Shown here one piece after another: positions 7,120 through 13,769 of a stretch of 13,769 nt of DNA. The number at the start of each line of letters is the position of its first letter. The stretch's first letter is position 1. The notes beneath the pieces were generated by a model. It searched no databases. It saw only the letters and a program-made list of their open reading frames with translations, and had not been told where the DNA came from. The position numbers and the translations under genes were made by a program. The stretch comes from an uncultured Bacilli bacterium (GTDB lineage: Bacteria > Bacillota_I > Bacilli_A > RF39 > UBA660), in the NCBI GenBank assembly GCA_934130215.1, contig CAKOXR010000023.1, positions 1-13,769 on the forward strand. Reading direction: 5' to 3'.

Positions 7120-7587
7120 TTATATTTAAAAGCATTTGTTATATTTTCTATATTAGGATTTTTATTTGAAAGTTTTATATTTAAAATAAAATCTAATAAT
7201 AAACACAGTGGTGTTCTATATGGACCTTATACATTAGTATATGGAATAGGTTTTACATTAAATTTATTTATTTTTAATTTTTTAAAAATAAACAATTTAT
7301 TAATTAATTATTTTATATTCTGCGGATTATCTACATTATGTGAATGGATAATTGGAAATTTAATATATTTAATTTTTCACTTTGATTCATGGAATTATAG
7401 TAATCACAAGGATTCAATAGGAAAATATATATGTATAAAATATTTTTTTATTTGGGGTTTTATAAACTTATTATTAATTATTAATTATAATTTTATAATT
7501 AATTTATTAAATTTATTTAATTACAAATTTATTATTTTATTATTTATAATAATTATAATTGATTTTATAATAAAAAAAATTAGATAA
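7117..7587 (+). CDS. CmpB-like (ABC_trans_CmpB/DUF1113-type) membrane protein, probable ATT start
   Basis: Only plus-strand gene of the window, 156 residues from ATT. It has four to five hydrophobic helices. The family pattern is clear: an N-terminal helix ending SILGFLFES (11-19), then GVLYGPYTLVYGIG (32-45), then CEWIIG with Glu76, then W-NYS (92-95) before a helix around WGFIN (113-117). These match proteins annotated as putative ABC transporter permease (CmpB), although no ATPase is encoded nearby and transport is unproven. The N-terminus is complete relative to the family, so a truncated gene is unlikely. Neither ATG, GTG nor TTG occurs in frame; see the ATT start entry. It overlaps the end of the pseudouridine synthase gene by 8 bp tail to tail, and it is divergent from the lipoprotein gene. 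A mutated start in a decaying gene is the main alternative, but the frame is otherwise intact. Confidence 0.75.
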   Translation: MLYLKAFVIFSILGFLFESFIFKIKSNNKHSGVLYGPYTLVYGIGFTLNLFIFNFLKINNLLINYFIFCGLSTLCEWIIGNLIYLIFHFDSWNYSNHKDSIGKYICIKYFFIWGFINLLLIINYNFIINLLNLFNYKFIILLFIIIIIDFIIKKIR

Positions 7588-7595
7588 GCTCTAAT
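7572..7595 (-). terminator. Terminator of the pseudouridine synthase gene
   Basis: On the minus strand ATTAGA (7595-7590) and TCTAAT (7584-7579) pair around a five-base loop, followed by a run of seven T. The gene's stop TAA (7582-7580) is in the 3' arm. On the plus strand the loop holds the stop of the convergent membrane protein, but no T-run follows there. Confidence 0.6.
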
Positions 7596-8224
7596 AAATT
7601 TACATATTCTTTAGGTATAGGCAACTTTATAATTATATTTTGTTTTGTAATTGGATGAAAAAACTCTAATTTATATGCAGTTAAACACATTACTTTTATA
7701 GGATTTAATTTTGAACCATATTTCATATCTCCAACAATTGGATGATTAATATCCTTCATATGAACTCTTATCTGATTTTTTCTTCCTGTTAATATTTGAA
7801 TTTCAACTAAAGAAATTTTGTTATTACTTTTTAATAACTTATAATTAGTAATAGCAAGTTTACCATTAGTAGAGGAATATGATAATAAAGTTTTAGTTTC
7901 CTTTAAATAACTTTTAATTGTTCCTGATTCATTTGGTTTTCCCTCTAAAAGTGCTAGATAATATCTTTTTACATTTGACCAATTATTTTGCATTATTTCC
8001 TTTACTTTTTGAGATTTAGCAAATAAAACTAAACCACTAGTTTCTTTATCCAATCTATGAACAATAAAAATTTTGTTACTTTTATTCTTTTTTTTCTCAT
8101 AAATTAATGTTTCATGATATAAAGTATTATATTTTTCTTTTTCAGTTGCAATCGTTAATAAATTATGAGGTTTATTAATAACAATAATATATTTATCTTC
8201 ATACACTATATCTAATTTTTTCAT
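7580..8224 (-). CDS. RluA-family pseudouridine synthase, no S4 domain
   Basis: Converts specific uridines in rRNA or tRNA to pseudouridine; the exact target cannot be read from sequence. The 214 residues hold one catalytic domain. Motif I is HRLDKETSG (56-64) with catalytic Asp59. The Tyr-containing segment KRYYLALLEG (86-95) and GRKNQIRVHM (147-156) follow, then HPIVGDMKYG (161-170). No S4 RNA-binding domain precedes it (MKKLDIVYEDKYIIVINKP starts the catalytic fold directly), as in the shorter RluA-type enzymes. The upstream ribosome site GGATGTGAT is moderate. It is flanked by terminators on both sides, so it appears to be monocistronic. I could not identify a convincing promoter in the 70 bp after the noc terminator. 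A specific symbol (rluD, truC) is not justified. Confidence 0.9.
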   Translation of the reverse strand: MKKLDIVYEDKYIIVINKPHNLLTIATEKEKYNTLYHETLIYEKKKNKSNKIFIVHRLDKETSGLVLFAKSQKVKEIMQNNWSNVKRYYLALLEGKPNESGTIKSYLKETKTLLSYSSTNGKLAITNYKLLKSNNKISLVEIQILTGRKNQIRVHMKDINHPIVGDMKYGSKLNPIKVMCLTAYKLEFFHPITKQNIIIKLPIPKEYVNLLELI

Positions 8225-8273
8225 TTTATCACATCCATTTGTTATTTTATCAAAAATTTATATGAAAGTATAT

Positions 8274-8296
8274 AAAAAGAACGAATAATCGTTCTT
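8274..8296 (-). terminator. Strong terminator of noc
   Basis: Perfect 8-bp stem on the minus strand, AAGAACGA (8296-8289) with TCGTTCTT (8284-8277), tetraloop TTAT, and a T-run continuing from the stem. The noc stop TAA (8297-8295) is part of the 5' arm. Confidence 0.85.
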
Positions 8297-9758
8297 AATT
8301 TTTATAAATCTTGAATATTGCTTGATACATTGTATCCAAATCAAATTCTTCAGTTTCAATCCTATAACCATAACTTTCAATTATATCACTACAATCTCTA
8401 AGTATTTTAATAACATCTTTCATTTCTTTTGGTTTTGAATCATCTTCCTTAGGTTGTGGTTCTTCTTCCTCAATAAATTCAATATCATCATCATTTATTT
8501 CACCGTTTGCAAAATCATTATGAATAATAGGATTAAAATTATTTAAATCAAAATCAGGTTCTTTTGCATTTTCTTCAATAGAAGGCTCTAAATTATTTAA
8601 TTCCTTTTTTTCATCTTCAACATTATTTTCAACAACTTGTTCATTATCTACAGGTTTTTCTTCTTCATTTTCTGGAAGTTCGACCGGCTCTAATTTCATT
8701 TCTGGTAATTCTTCACTTGTTTCTTCTTTAGAAGGTGTACTTTCAATTTCATCAATATTAAACTTCATAGGAGATAATAAATCTTGTTCCTTAGATGGTT
8801 TTTCAACAGTTTTAGGTTCAATAACATTGTTTTCTTCATCTGGCGGAAAAAAATTAAAAAATTTATGAGTTGGTACTTCTTCTTTTATATTATCCTCTAT
8901 ATTATCCTTAACTTCAAATGTATCAGGTTTTTCCTTTGTATCATTAACATTTGTATTAAAACTAGGCTTTAACAAATCCTCAATATTTACTGGAGGTTTT
9001 TCTTTAAATAATTCCTCTGACTTTTGTTCAATCTTATTAACATCAACAAAACTTGGATTTACTACTGTATCTGGACTAGTTATCTTTTCTTCGTTATTTT
9101 CAATTATTAAATTATTACTTGGTATATTCTTATCCATCTCAATCATTTCCCCTTTTTCTTCGACTATTTTTTCTATCTCTTTATCAGTTTGTCTAACTGT
9201 TAGTCTATCATTTATAATTTTATTTAACATATTTTTTTGATCTTTTTTATCATAAAGTCTTAAAAGTGATCTTGCATGTCTTTCTGATATTTTATTATTT
9301 AATAAAGCATCCTTAACAGAATCATCTAACTTTAATAATCTTATTTTATTCGCAATTGTTGACTGTTTCTTCCCTAACTGCTTTGATAACTCAGCTTGTG
9401 TTATATCCCCTATTTGCAAGATCTTTTCATAAGATAATCCTTCCTCAATCGGAGATAATTCTTTTCTTTGAATATTTTCAATAAGTGCTAGTTCAGCAGT
9501 CTTCTTATCATCCGCATCAATAATAATAGCAGGAATTTCTTTTAACCCAATTGATTTACAGGCTTTATATCTTCTTTCTCCTGCAATTATTTCATATTTA
9601 TCTCCTAGTCTTCTAACTGTAATAGGATTTATAATACCATGTTTACTAATTGATTCAGCAAGTTCATCAATATTCTCATCATTAAATACAATTCTTGGTT
9701 GCATTCTATTGGGTAATATATTATTAATGTTGATATTTGTAATTCTTTTTTCCTCCAT
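8295..9758 (-). CDS. noc: Nucleoid occlusion protein Noc (ParB family) with long acidic insertion
   Basis: A CTP-dependent DNA-binding clamp of the ParB/Noc family. ParB N-domain: GERRYKA (60-66) and ENIQRKELSPIEEG (94-107), the CTP-binding boxes. The helix-turn-helix spans about 119-144. Four positions known to switch ParB (parS) to Noc (NBS) recognition carry the Noc residues: Gln132, Lys138, Lys143 and Arg160 (equivalent to 173, 179, 184 and 201 of Caulobacter ParB). The C-terminus (about 447-487) resembles the Noc dimerisation domain (IIESYG...EEFDLD..YQAIFKI). Context rsmG-noc matches Bacillus, and a perfect NBS lies upstream. Oddities: 487 residues against about 283 in B. subtilis, because of an Asp/Glu/Pro/Asn-rich linker (about 205-442). 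The N-terminal amphipathic membrane helix is missing; a stop codon directly precedes the ATG, so it is not mis-started. No parA is adjacent. Likely blocks division over the nucleoid. Confidence 0.9.
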   Translation of the reverse strand: MEEKRITNININNILPNRMQPRIVFNDENIDELAESISKHGIINPITVRRLGDKYEIIAGERRYKACKSIGLKEIPAIIIDADDKKTAELALIENIQRKELSPIEEGLSYEKILQIGDITQAELSKQLGKKQSTIANKIRLLKLDDSVKDALLNNKISERHARSLLRLYDKKDQKNMLNKIINDRLTVRQTDKEIEKIVEEKGEMIEMDKNIPSNNLIIENNEEKITSPDTVVNPSFVDVNKIEQKSEELFKEKPPVNIEDLLKPSFNTNVNDTKEKPDTFEVKDNIEDNIKEEVPTHKFFNFFPPDEENNVIEPKTVEKPSKEQDLLSPMKFNIDEIESTPSKEETSEELPEMKLEPVELPENEEEKPVDNEQVVENNVEDEKKELNNLEPSIEENAKEPDFDLNNFNPIIHNDFANGEINDDDIEFIEEEEPQPKEDDSKPKEMKDVIKILRDCSDIIESYGYRIETEEFDLDTMYQAIFKIYKN

Positions 9759-9784
9759 TTAACAACTCCCTATACTCTAATATA

Positions 9785-9818
9785 ATTATATCATACTACA
9801 AATAAAAAATAATTTCAA
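9785..9818 (-). promoter_or_regulatory. noc promoter
   Basis: On the minus strand: TTGAAA (9818-9813), 17-bp spacer, TATGAT (9795-9790). Directly adjoining and slightly downstream is an alternative extended -10, TGATATAAT (hexamer 9790-9785). AGGGAG precedes the noc ATG. The half-site array begins 5 bp upstream of the -35. Confidence 0.7.
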
Positions 9819-9822
9819 TATC

Positions 9823-9869
9823 TTGGGAAATAATTTGGGAAATATTTTTTTTATTTTGGGAAATAATTT
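9823..9869. repeat. Three direct Noc half-sites upstream of the noc promoter
   Basis: Three copies of (T)TGGGAAATA(A/T)TT in the same orientation, with GGG beginning at 9825, 9837 and 9858 (steps of 12 and 21, so copies one and three are 33 bp apart, about three helical turns). Each has the right arm GGGAAAT of the NBS palindrome but a poor left arm. Candidate low-affinity Noc contacts or remnants of full sites. Confidence 0.6.
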
Positions 9870-9881
9870 AATAATATTTTA

Positions 9882-9903
9882 AATCCTTATAAAATAAGGG
9901 ATT
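9882..9903. repeat. Imperfect inverted repeat between rsmG and noc
   Basis: AATCCTTAT (9882-9890) and ATAAGGGATT (9894-9903) pair around three bases with one bulged base. In the rsmG direction the downstream run is TTTAAAATATT, so it is at best a weak terminator for the mnmE-mnmG-rsmG operon. Confidence 0.4.
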
Positions 9904-9912
9904 GTTTAATAA

Positions 9913-9930
9913 TTATTTCCCGGGAAATAA
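9913..9930. promoter_or_regulatory. Noc-binding site (NBS), perfect 18-bp palindrome
   Basis: TTATTTCCCGGGAAATAA is perfectly symmetrical and contains the B. subtilis NBS core ATTTCCCGGGAAAT without mismatch. It lies 7 bp after the rsmG stop and about 95 bp upstream of the noc -35. A chance CCCGGG palindrome is improbable in DNA this poor in G and C. It is distinct from parS (TGTTTCACGTGAAACA). Confidence 0.9.
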
Positions 9931-9936
9931 AAAAGA

Positions 9937-10629
9937 CTATAGTGGATTAGATTTTATTTCACTATAAGTACGAGGATATTTTTTTAAAGTTGAGTCATAT
10001 TTTTGAAACATTATCAACTTTCTTTCACTTTCTTCAAAAGGTAGTTTAAAAGAAAGTTCTTTAATTTTTTTTATCCTCAATTCTTTTTCTTTTAAAAATG
10101 TTTCTTCTTGATTTCCTTTCATTGCAACAAAATATTTATTTACTTTAACAAGTCTTATTGAACATTCTAGTAAAATACTTAAACTAGCTACTGCACGGGC
10201 TGTTACTAAATCAAACTTTTCATTATTTAATCGTGAATAATTTTCTGCTCTTGTACAAATTGCTTCAATGTTTTCTAAATTTAATTCTTTAATAACTTCT
10301 TTTAAAAATATAACCCTTTTATTTAATGAATCAATTAATGTAATATTTAAATGTGGAAAAACTATCTTTAATACTATACCAGGAAATCCTGCACCACTTC
10401 CAATATCACATAATGATGTTATATCATTTAAATTTATAATCTTATTTATAGTTAAACTATCATAAAAATGTTTTAAATAAAATTCTTTTTTATTTGTAAT
10501 TCCAGTTAAATTCATAACTTTGTTTTTTTCTATAACCAAATTATAATATTTGTCTAATTTATTTAACTGGTCATTAGACAAATTAATATTTATTTTTTTT
10601 AATTCTTCAACAAATTCATTTATTTCCAT
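9937..10629 (-). CDS. rsmG: 16S rRNA (guanine-527-N7)-methyltransferase RsmG (GidB)
   Basis: SAM-dependent methyltransferase that modifies G527 in the 530 loop of 16S rRNA. The 230 residues are near family length (239 in B. subtilis). NLTGI (40-44) and KEFYLKHFYDSL (48-59) mark the conserved N-terminus. The SAM-binding loop is DIGSGAGFPG (75-84), followed by the acidic ribose-contact region LIDSLNKR (98-105). TARAVASL (143-150) is the conserved RAV motif, and KYPR (217-220) is the C-terminal signature. The ATG overlaps the end of mnmG by 14 bp, with AAAGGAA about seven bases upstream, so it is translationally coupled to mnmG. It is the last gene of the mnmE-mnmG-rsmG operon. The downstream region carries the Noc site, not a clear terminator. 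Confidence 0.96.
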   Translation of the reverse strand: MEINEFVEELKKININLSNDQLNKLDKYYNLVIEKNKVMNLTGITNKKEFYLKHFYDSLTINKIINLNDITSLCDIGSGAGFPGIVLKIVFPHLNITLIDSLNKRVIFLKEVIKELNLENIEAICTRAENYSRLNNEKFDLVTARAVASLSILLECSIRLVKVNKYFVAMKGNQEETFLKEKELRIKKIKELSFKLPFEESERKLIMFQKYDSTLKKYPRTYSEIKSNPL

Positions 10630-12493
10630 TTTGATATTCCTTTTTTATATATATAGATAGAAGTGAAATGTCAATTGGATTAACACCACTTATTCTAAGA
10701 GCTTGTGCTAATGTTTCTGGTCTTATTTCCTTTAATTTTTGTTTTGCTTCACTTGCTATATTAATTATTTTATCATAATCGATATCTGAAGGAATTTTCT
10801 TTGACTCTAATTTTTCATAATCAATTATTTCTTTATTAACTTTATTAATATAACCTTCATATTTTATTTTTATTTCAACATTTTCTTTTATTTCCTTAGA
10901 AAAATCACTTAAATCTATAAATCTTTCTAAATGTTCTATTTTTATTTCTGGTCTTTTTAATAAATCATATAAAGAAATTCCATCTTTTAATGTTGCAGAG
11001 TTTAAATTGCTTAAATAATCTAGAACATCTTTACGAGGAGTTACTTTTGAATTTTTTAAAAGATTAATTAAACTTTTTTGTGAATTATTCTTTTCTATAA
11101 ATTGATTATATCTTTCATCTGAAATTAAACCTAATTCTCTACCTTTTGGAGTTAATCTTTCGTCAGCATTATCACTTCTTAGCAATAAACGATATTCACA
11201 TCTTGAAGATAATAAGCGATATGGATCCCTAATACCTTTAGTAACTAAATCATCAATTAAAACTCCAATATATGCTTCATTTCTCTTCAAAATTAATGGT
11301 TCTTTATTTTCAAGTTTTAAACAAGCATTTATACCTGCAATTAATCCTTGACAAGCAGCTTCCTCATAACCTGATGTTCCATTAATTTGGCCAGCAGTAA
11401 ATAGATTTTCTATTACTTTTGATTCTAAGGATGGTTTCATTTGAGTAGGATAAACTGCATCATATTCAATAGCATATGCATATTTTAATATTTTTGCATT
11501 TTCAAGTCCTGGTAATGAATGAACCATTTGTTCTTGTATTTCTTTAGGCATACTAGTAGAAAAACCTTGTAAATAAATATCATCATAATAAATACTTTCA
11601 GGCTCTAAAAATAATTGATGTCTTTCTTTATCTTTAAATCTCATAACTTTATCTTCGATTGAAGGACAATATCTAGGACCTACACCAGTTACATCATTTA
11701 AACCTCCATACATACTAGATTTATTAATATTTTGTTTAATAATATCATGAGTTTTACTATTAGTATAAGTTAAATGACAAGGAACTTGGTTATCTACATC
11801 ATAATATATAATATTATCAAAACTAAAAGTTAAAGGTTCTTTATCTCCTAATTCAAGTTCCGTTTTTGAAAAATCAATTGAATTTTTATCAATTCTTTGA
11901 GGAGTACCAGTTTTCAATCTTATAATCTTTAAACCATATTTTTTTAAATTATCACTTAGAAAATTACTAGGTTTTTCATAATGAGGACCACTTCTTATTC
12001 TATTTGAACCAATCATTATATCTGATTTTAAATATGTACCAGTTGTTAAGATAACTATATTTGAATTTATTTTAATTCCAGAATCTAAAATAATTCCTTT
12101 AACTATATTAGATTCAACTATTAAATCTTCAACCATTCCTTCTTGAATTGTTAAATTATTAGTATTTTTTAATGTATTTAACATATTTTTTGGATATGTT
12201 ATTTTATCTGCTTGAGCCCTTAAGGCACGAACTGCTGGACCTTTAGCATTATTAAGCATTTTTATTTGAAGTAATGATTTATCTGCATTACGGCCCATTT
12301 CTCCACCTAAAGCATCTATTTCTCTAACAACAATACCTTTTGCTGATCCTCCAATAGATGGATTACAAGGCATATCCCCTATATTATTTATATTTGATGT
12401 AATAAGAAGAGTTTTATGATTTTTTCTTGCTGATGCAAGTGCTGCTTCAATACCAGCATGGCCTCCACCTACTACTATTATTTCATATTCCAT
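10616..12493 (-). CDS. mnmG: tRNA uridine-34 5-carboxymethylaminomethyl modification enzyme MnmG (GidA)
   Basis: FAD- and NADH-dependent partner of MnmE; the complex installs (carboxymethyl)aminomethyl at wobble U34 of several tRNAs using methylene-tetrahydrofolate. The 625 residues are full length. FAD-binding GGGHAG (9-14); PCNPSIGGSAKG (42-53) with Cys43; GPAVRALRAQADK (85-97); GPRYCPSIEDK (272-282) with Cys276. These two Cys correspond to the functional Cys47 and Cys277 of E. coli. NGTSGYEEAACQG (371-383), DDLVTKG-RDPYR (414-426) and SSRCEYRLLLRSDNADERLT (429-448) are typical. The C-terminal helical domain binds MnmE. The start lies four bases after the mnmE stop with AGGGAAG as ribosome site, so equal expression with mnmE is likely. 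No defects seen. Confidence 0.98.
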   Translation of the reverse strand: MEYEIIVVGGGHAGIEAALASARKNHKTLLITSNINNIGDMPCNPSIGGSAKGIVVREIDALGGEMGRNADKSLLQIKMLNNAKGPAVRALRAQADKITYPKNMLNTLKNTNNLTIQEGMVEDLIVESNIVKGIILDSGIKINSNIVILTTGTYLKSDIMIGSNRIRSGPHYEKPSNFLSDNLKKYGLKIIRLKTGTPQRIDKNSIDFSKTELELGDKEPLTFSFDNIIYYDVDNQVPCHLTYTNSKTHDIIKQNINKSSMYGGLNDVTGVGPRYCPSIEDKVMRFKDKERHQLFLEPESIYYDDIYLQGFSTSMPKEIQEQMVHSLPGLENAKILKYAYAIEYDAVYPTQMKPSLESKVIENLFTAGQINGTSGYEEAACQGLIAGINACLKLENKEPLILKRNEAYIGVLIDDLVTKGIRDPYRLLSSRCEYRLLLRSDNADERLTPKGRELGLISDERYNQFIEKNNSQKSLINLLKNSKVTPRKDVLDYLSNLNSATLKDGISLYDLLKRPEIKIEHLERFIDLSDFSKEIKENVEIKIKYEGYINKVNKEIIDYEKLESKKIPSDIDYDKIINIASEAKQKLKEIRPETLAQALRISGVNPIDISLLSIYIKKEYQNGNK

Positions 12494-12497
12494 AATA

Positions 12498-13769
12498 TCA
12501 CTTCCCTACACAAAATCTAGAAAATAGTTCATCTAACAGTTCTTCATCGTAACATTCACCTAGTATTTCCCCCAAATAAGTCCATATTTTTCTTATATCT
12601 ATCTCTAACATATCAACAGTAGTTTGATTAACCTTTGATAATACCTCATTTGTTAGAATAAGACTTTTATTTAATTTTGCTATTTGTTCTGGATTTGTTA
12701 TATAATTTAAATCTGCTGATTCTATTTGTTCTAAATTAAACATTTCAATTATTCTTAATTTTAATTCTTCGATTCCTTTTTTGTTTTGAATACTCATCTT
12801 TATAGGATTTTTTATAAATGATGGAATTACTAAGTTGGTTTCTAAATCAATTTTATTAATACATATTATATATGGTTTATTAATTATTTTATTAATTAAA
12901 GATTCATCTTCATTTGTAAAATTATCATTATTATTTAATAAATATATAATTAAATCTGCTTTATCTATCATCTTAATACTTTTATTTACACCAATTTGCT
13001 CAACTAAATTATCTGATTCTCTAATACCAGCAGTATCAATAATATTTAAAGCAATACCATTTATTGTTATTTCTCCTTCAACAATATCTCTAGTAGTCCC
13101 CGCTATATCAGTTACAATTGCTTTATCTTGTTCAAGTAAAGCATTTAGTAAACTACTCTTTCCTACATTAGGACGACCTAAAATAAGAACATTAATTCCA
13201 TTTTTTATAATATTACCATCTTTTGAATTTTTAATAGTTTGCTCTAATATTGATTTAACTTCTTTCATACCTTTCTCAATTTTTTCATTTGTCATTTCTT
13301 CAATATCATAGTATTCTGGATAATCAATATTAACTTCAATATTAGTTATTAAATTTATTAAAAGTTTTCTTAATTCTTTTATTTGGTTACTTGTATTTCC
13401 ATTTATCTTTTGCATTGCCATAGAACTCATTTTTGTTGTTTTAGCATTTATCATATCCATTATTCCATCTGCCTCAACTAAATTTATTCTACCATTTAAA
13501 AATGCTCTTTTGGTAAATTCACCTGGCTCTGCTAGACGAGCACCATGTGTTAGTAGAAGTTCTAGTATCTTATTACTTGCTATAATTCCTCCATGACAAT
13601 TTATCTCAACAACATCTTCTTTAGTAAAAGTTCTAGGTGCTTTCATAATAGAAACTAATACTTCATCTATTGTATTATTATTATCAACTATAAAACCATA
13701 GTTAATTGTATGATCTTGTACTTTAGTTAAATCTTTTCCTTTAAATATTGAATTAACAATGTCTATTGC
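12498..13769 (-). CDS. mnmE: tRNA modification GTPase MnmE (TrmE), N-terminus outside the window
   Basis: GTPase partner of MnmG in wobble-uridine modification. The frame stays open to the right edge, giving 423 residues; roughly the first 30 of the family (the MxTIAAISTP region) are cut off by the window. The visible part starts AIDIVNSIFKGKDL and includes the folate-binding N-domain (HTINYG, then FTKEDVVEINCHGG around 48-61). The helical domain carries an inserted Ras-like G domain: G1 GRPNVGKS (198-205), G2 region AGTTRD (223-228), G3 DTAG (245-248), G4 NKID (305-308). It ends with the conserved C-terminal FCVGK, whose Cys is essential in the family. An internal ATG at 13646 should not be taken as the start, because the family sequence continues upstream without a break. 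Confidence 0.97.
   Translation of the reverse strand, partial: AIDIVNSIFKGKDLTKVQDHTINYGFIVDNNNTIDEVLVSIMKAPRTFTKEDVVEINCHGGIIASNKILELLLTHGARLAEPGEFTKRAFLNGRINLVEADGIMDMINAKTTKMSSMAMQKINGNTSNQIKELRKLLINLITNIEVNIDYPEYYDIEEMTNEKIEKGMKEVKSILEQTIKNSKDGNIIKNGINVLILGRPNVGKSSLLNALLEQDKAIVTDIAGTTRDIVEGEITINGIALNIIDTAGIRESDNLVEQIGVNKSIKMIDKADLIIYLLNNNDNFTNEDESLINKIINKPYIICINKIDLETNLVIPSFIKNPIKMSIQNKKGIEELKLRIIEMFNLEQIESADLNYITNPEQIAKLNKSLILTNEVLSKVNQTTVDMLEIDIRKIWTYLGEILGECYDEELLDELFSRFCVGK

Noticed and set aside
7726..7784. GRKNQIRVHM in the pseudouridine synthase as an active-site anomaly (His to Asn)
   Set aside because: This variant is common in short RluA-type enzymes, and the catalytic HRLD is intact.
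8225..8276. Promoter for the pseudouridine synthase (TAAAAT near 8240-8250)
   Set aside because: No -35 at acceptable spacing; the match is no better than expected in such AT-rich DNA.
9913..9930. NBS palindrome as an rsmG terminator hairpin
   Set aside because: It has no proper loop and no T-run follows on either strand. The exact Noc-site match explains it better.
12835..13311. Plus-strand open frames over mnmE, uvrB, whiA and other genes
   Set aside because: They are antisense shadows: hydrophobic, low-complexity translations typical of complementing AT-rich coding DNA, without ribosome sites and over well-conserved genes.
1..13769. CRISPR array, tRNA/rRNA genes, insertion sequences, prophage or defence genes
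   Set aside because: No regularly spaced repeats, cloverleaf-like or rRNA sequence, transposase motifs or terminal repeats were seen. The content is ordinary core chromosome.

Overview
The window is a compact chromosomal segment of a very AT-rich, low-GC Gram-positive bacterium of the Bacilli/Mollicutes type. The genes have Bacillus-like order and content (mnmE-mnmG-rsmG-noc, and uvrB-lgt-trxB-whiA). Intergenic gaps are tiny, and several neighbouring genes overlap. TGG encodes Trp in conserved positions and TGA is used as a stop (mnmE, mnmG, lgt, the signal-peptidase-like gene), so the standard code applies, not the Mycoplasma UGA-Trp code. This fits an uncultured gut Bacilli lineage of the RF39 type better than a classical mycoplasma, but the placement is inference. 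All but one gene are on the minus strand, as expected for one replichore close to oriC. No oriC or parS is visible inside the window.

Layout, right to left in the direction of transcription. mnmE (5' end outside the window), mnmG and rsmG form a tRNA/rRNA modification operon. After it comes a 178-bp control region containing a perfect 18-bp palindrome that includes the Noc-binding site ATTTCCCGGGAAAT, three GGGAAAT half-sites and a good promoter. This drives a ParB-family gene that I call noc: it carries the Noc-specific DNA-recognition residues and a Noc-like C-terminal domain. It is about 200 residues longer than usual because of an acidic linker, and it lacks the N-terminal membrane-targeting helix. 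A strong terminator separates it from a single-gene RluA-family pseudouridine synthase.

The only plus-strand gene (7117-7587) converges on the pseudouridine synthase. It encodes a small CmpB-like (ABC_trans_CmpB/DUF1113-type) membrane protein with no ATG, GTG or TTG in frame and apparently starts at ATT. Divergent from it is a two-gene unit: a small lipoprotein, then a DUF1003 membrane protein.

Then uvrB, lgt, trxB and whiA follow in a probable operon. It looks like a condensed version of the Bacillus uvrBA / hprK-lgt / trxB / rapZ-yvcK-whiA region. The uvrB promoter is overlapped by a perfect 9-bp inverted repeat. Finally, a separately promoted pair lies at the left edge: a degenerate signal-peptidase-I-like membrane protein, overlapping the start of a large secreted or surface protein that runs out of the window. 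Four terminator hairpins in the window contain the stop codon of the gene they end.
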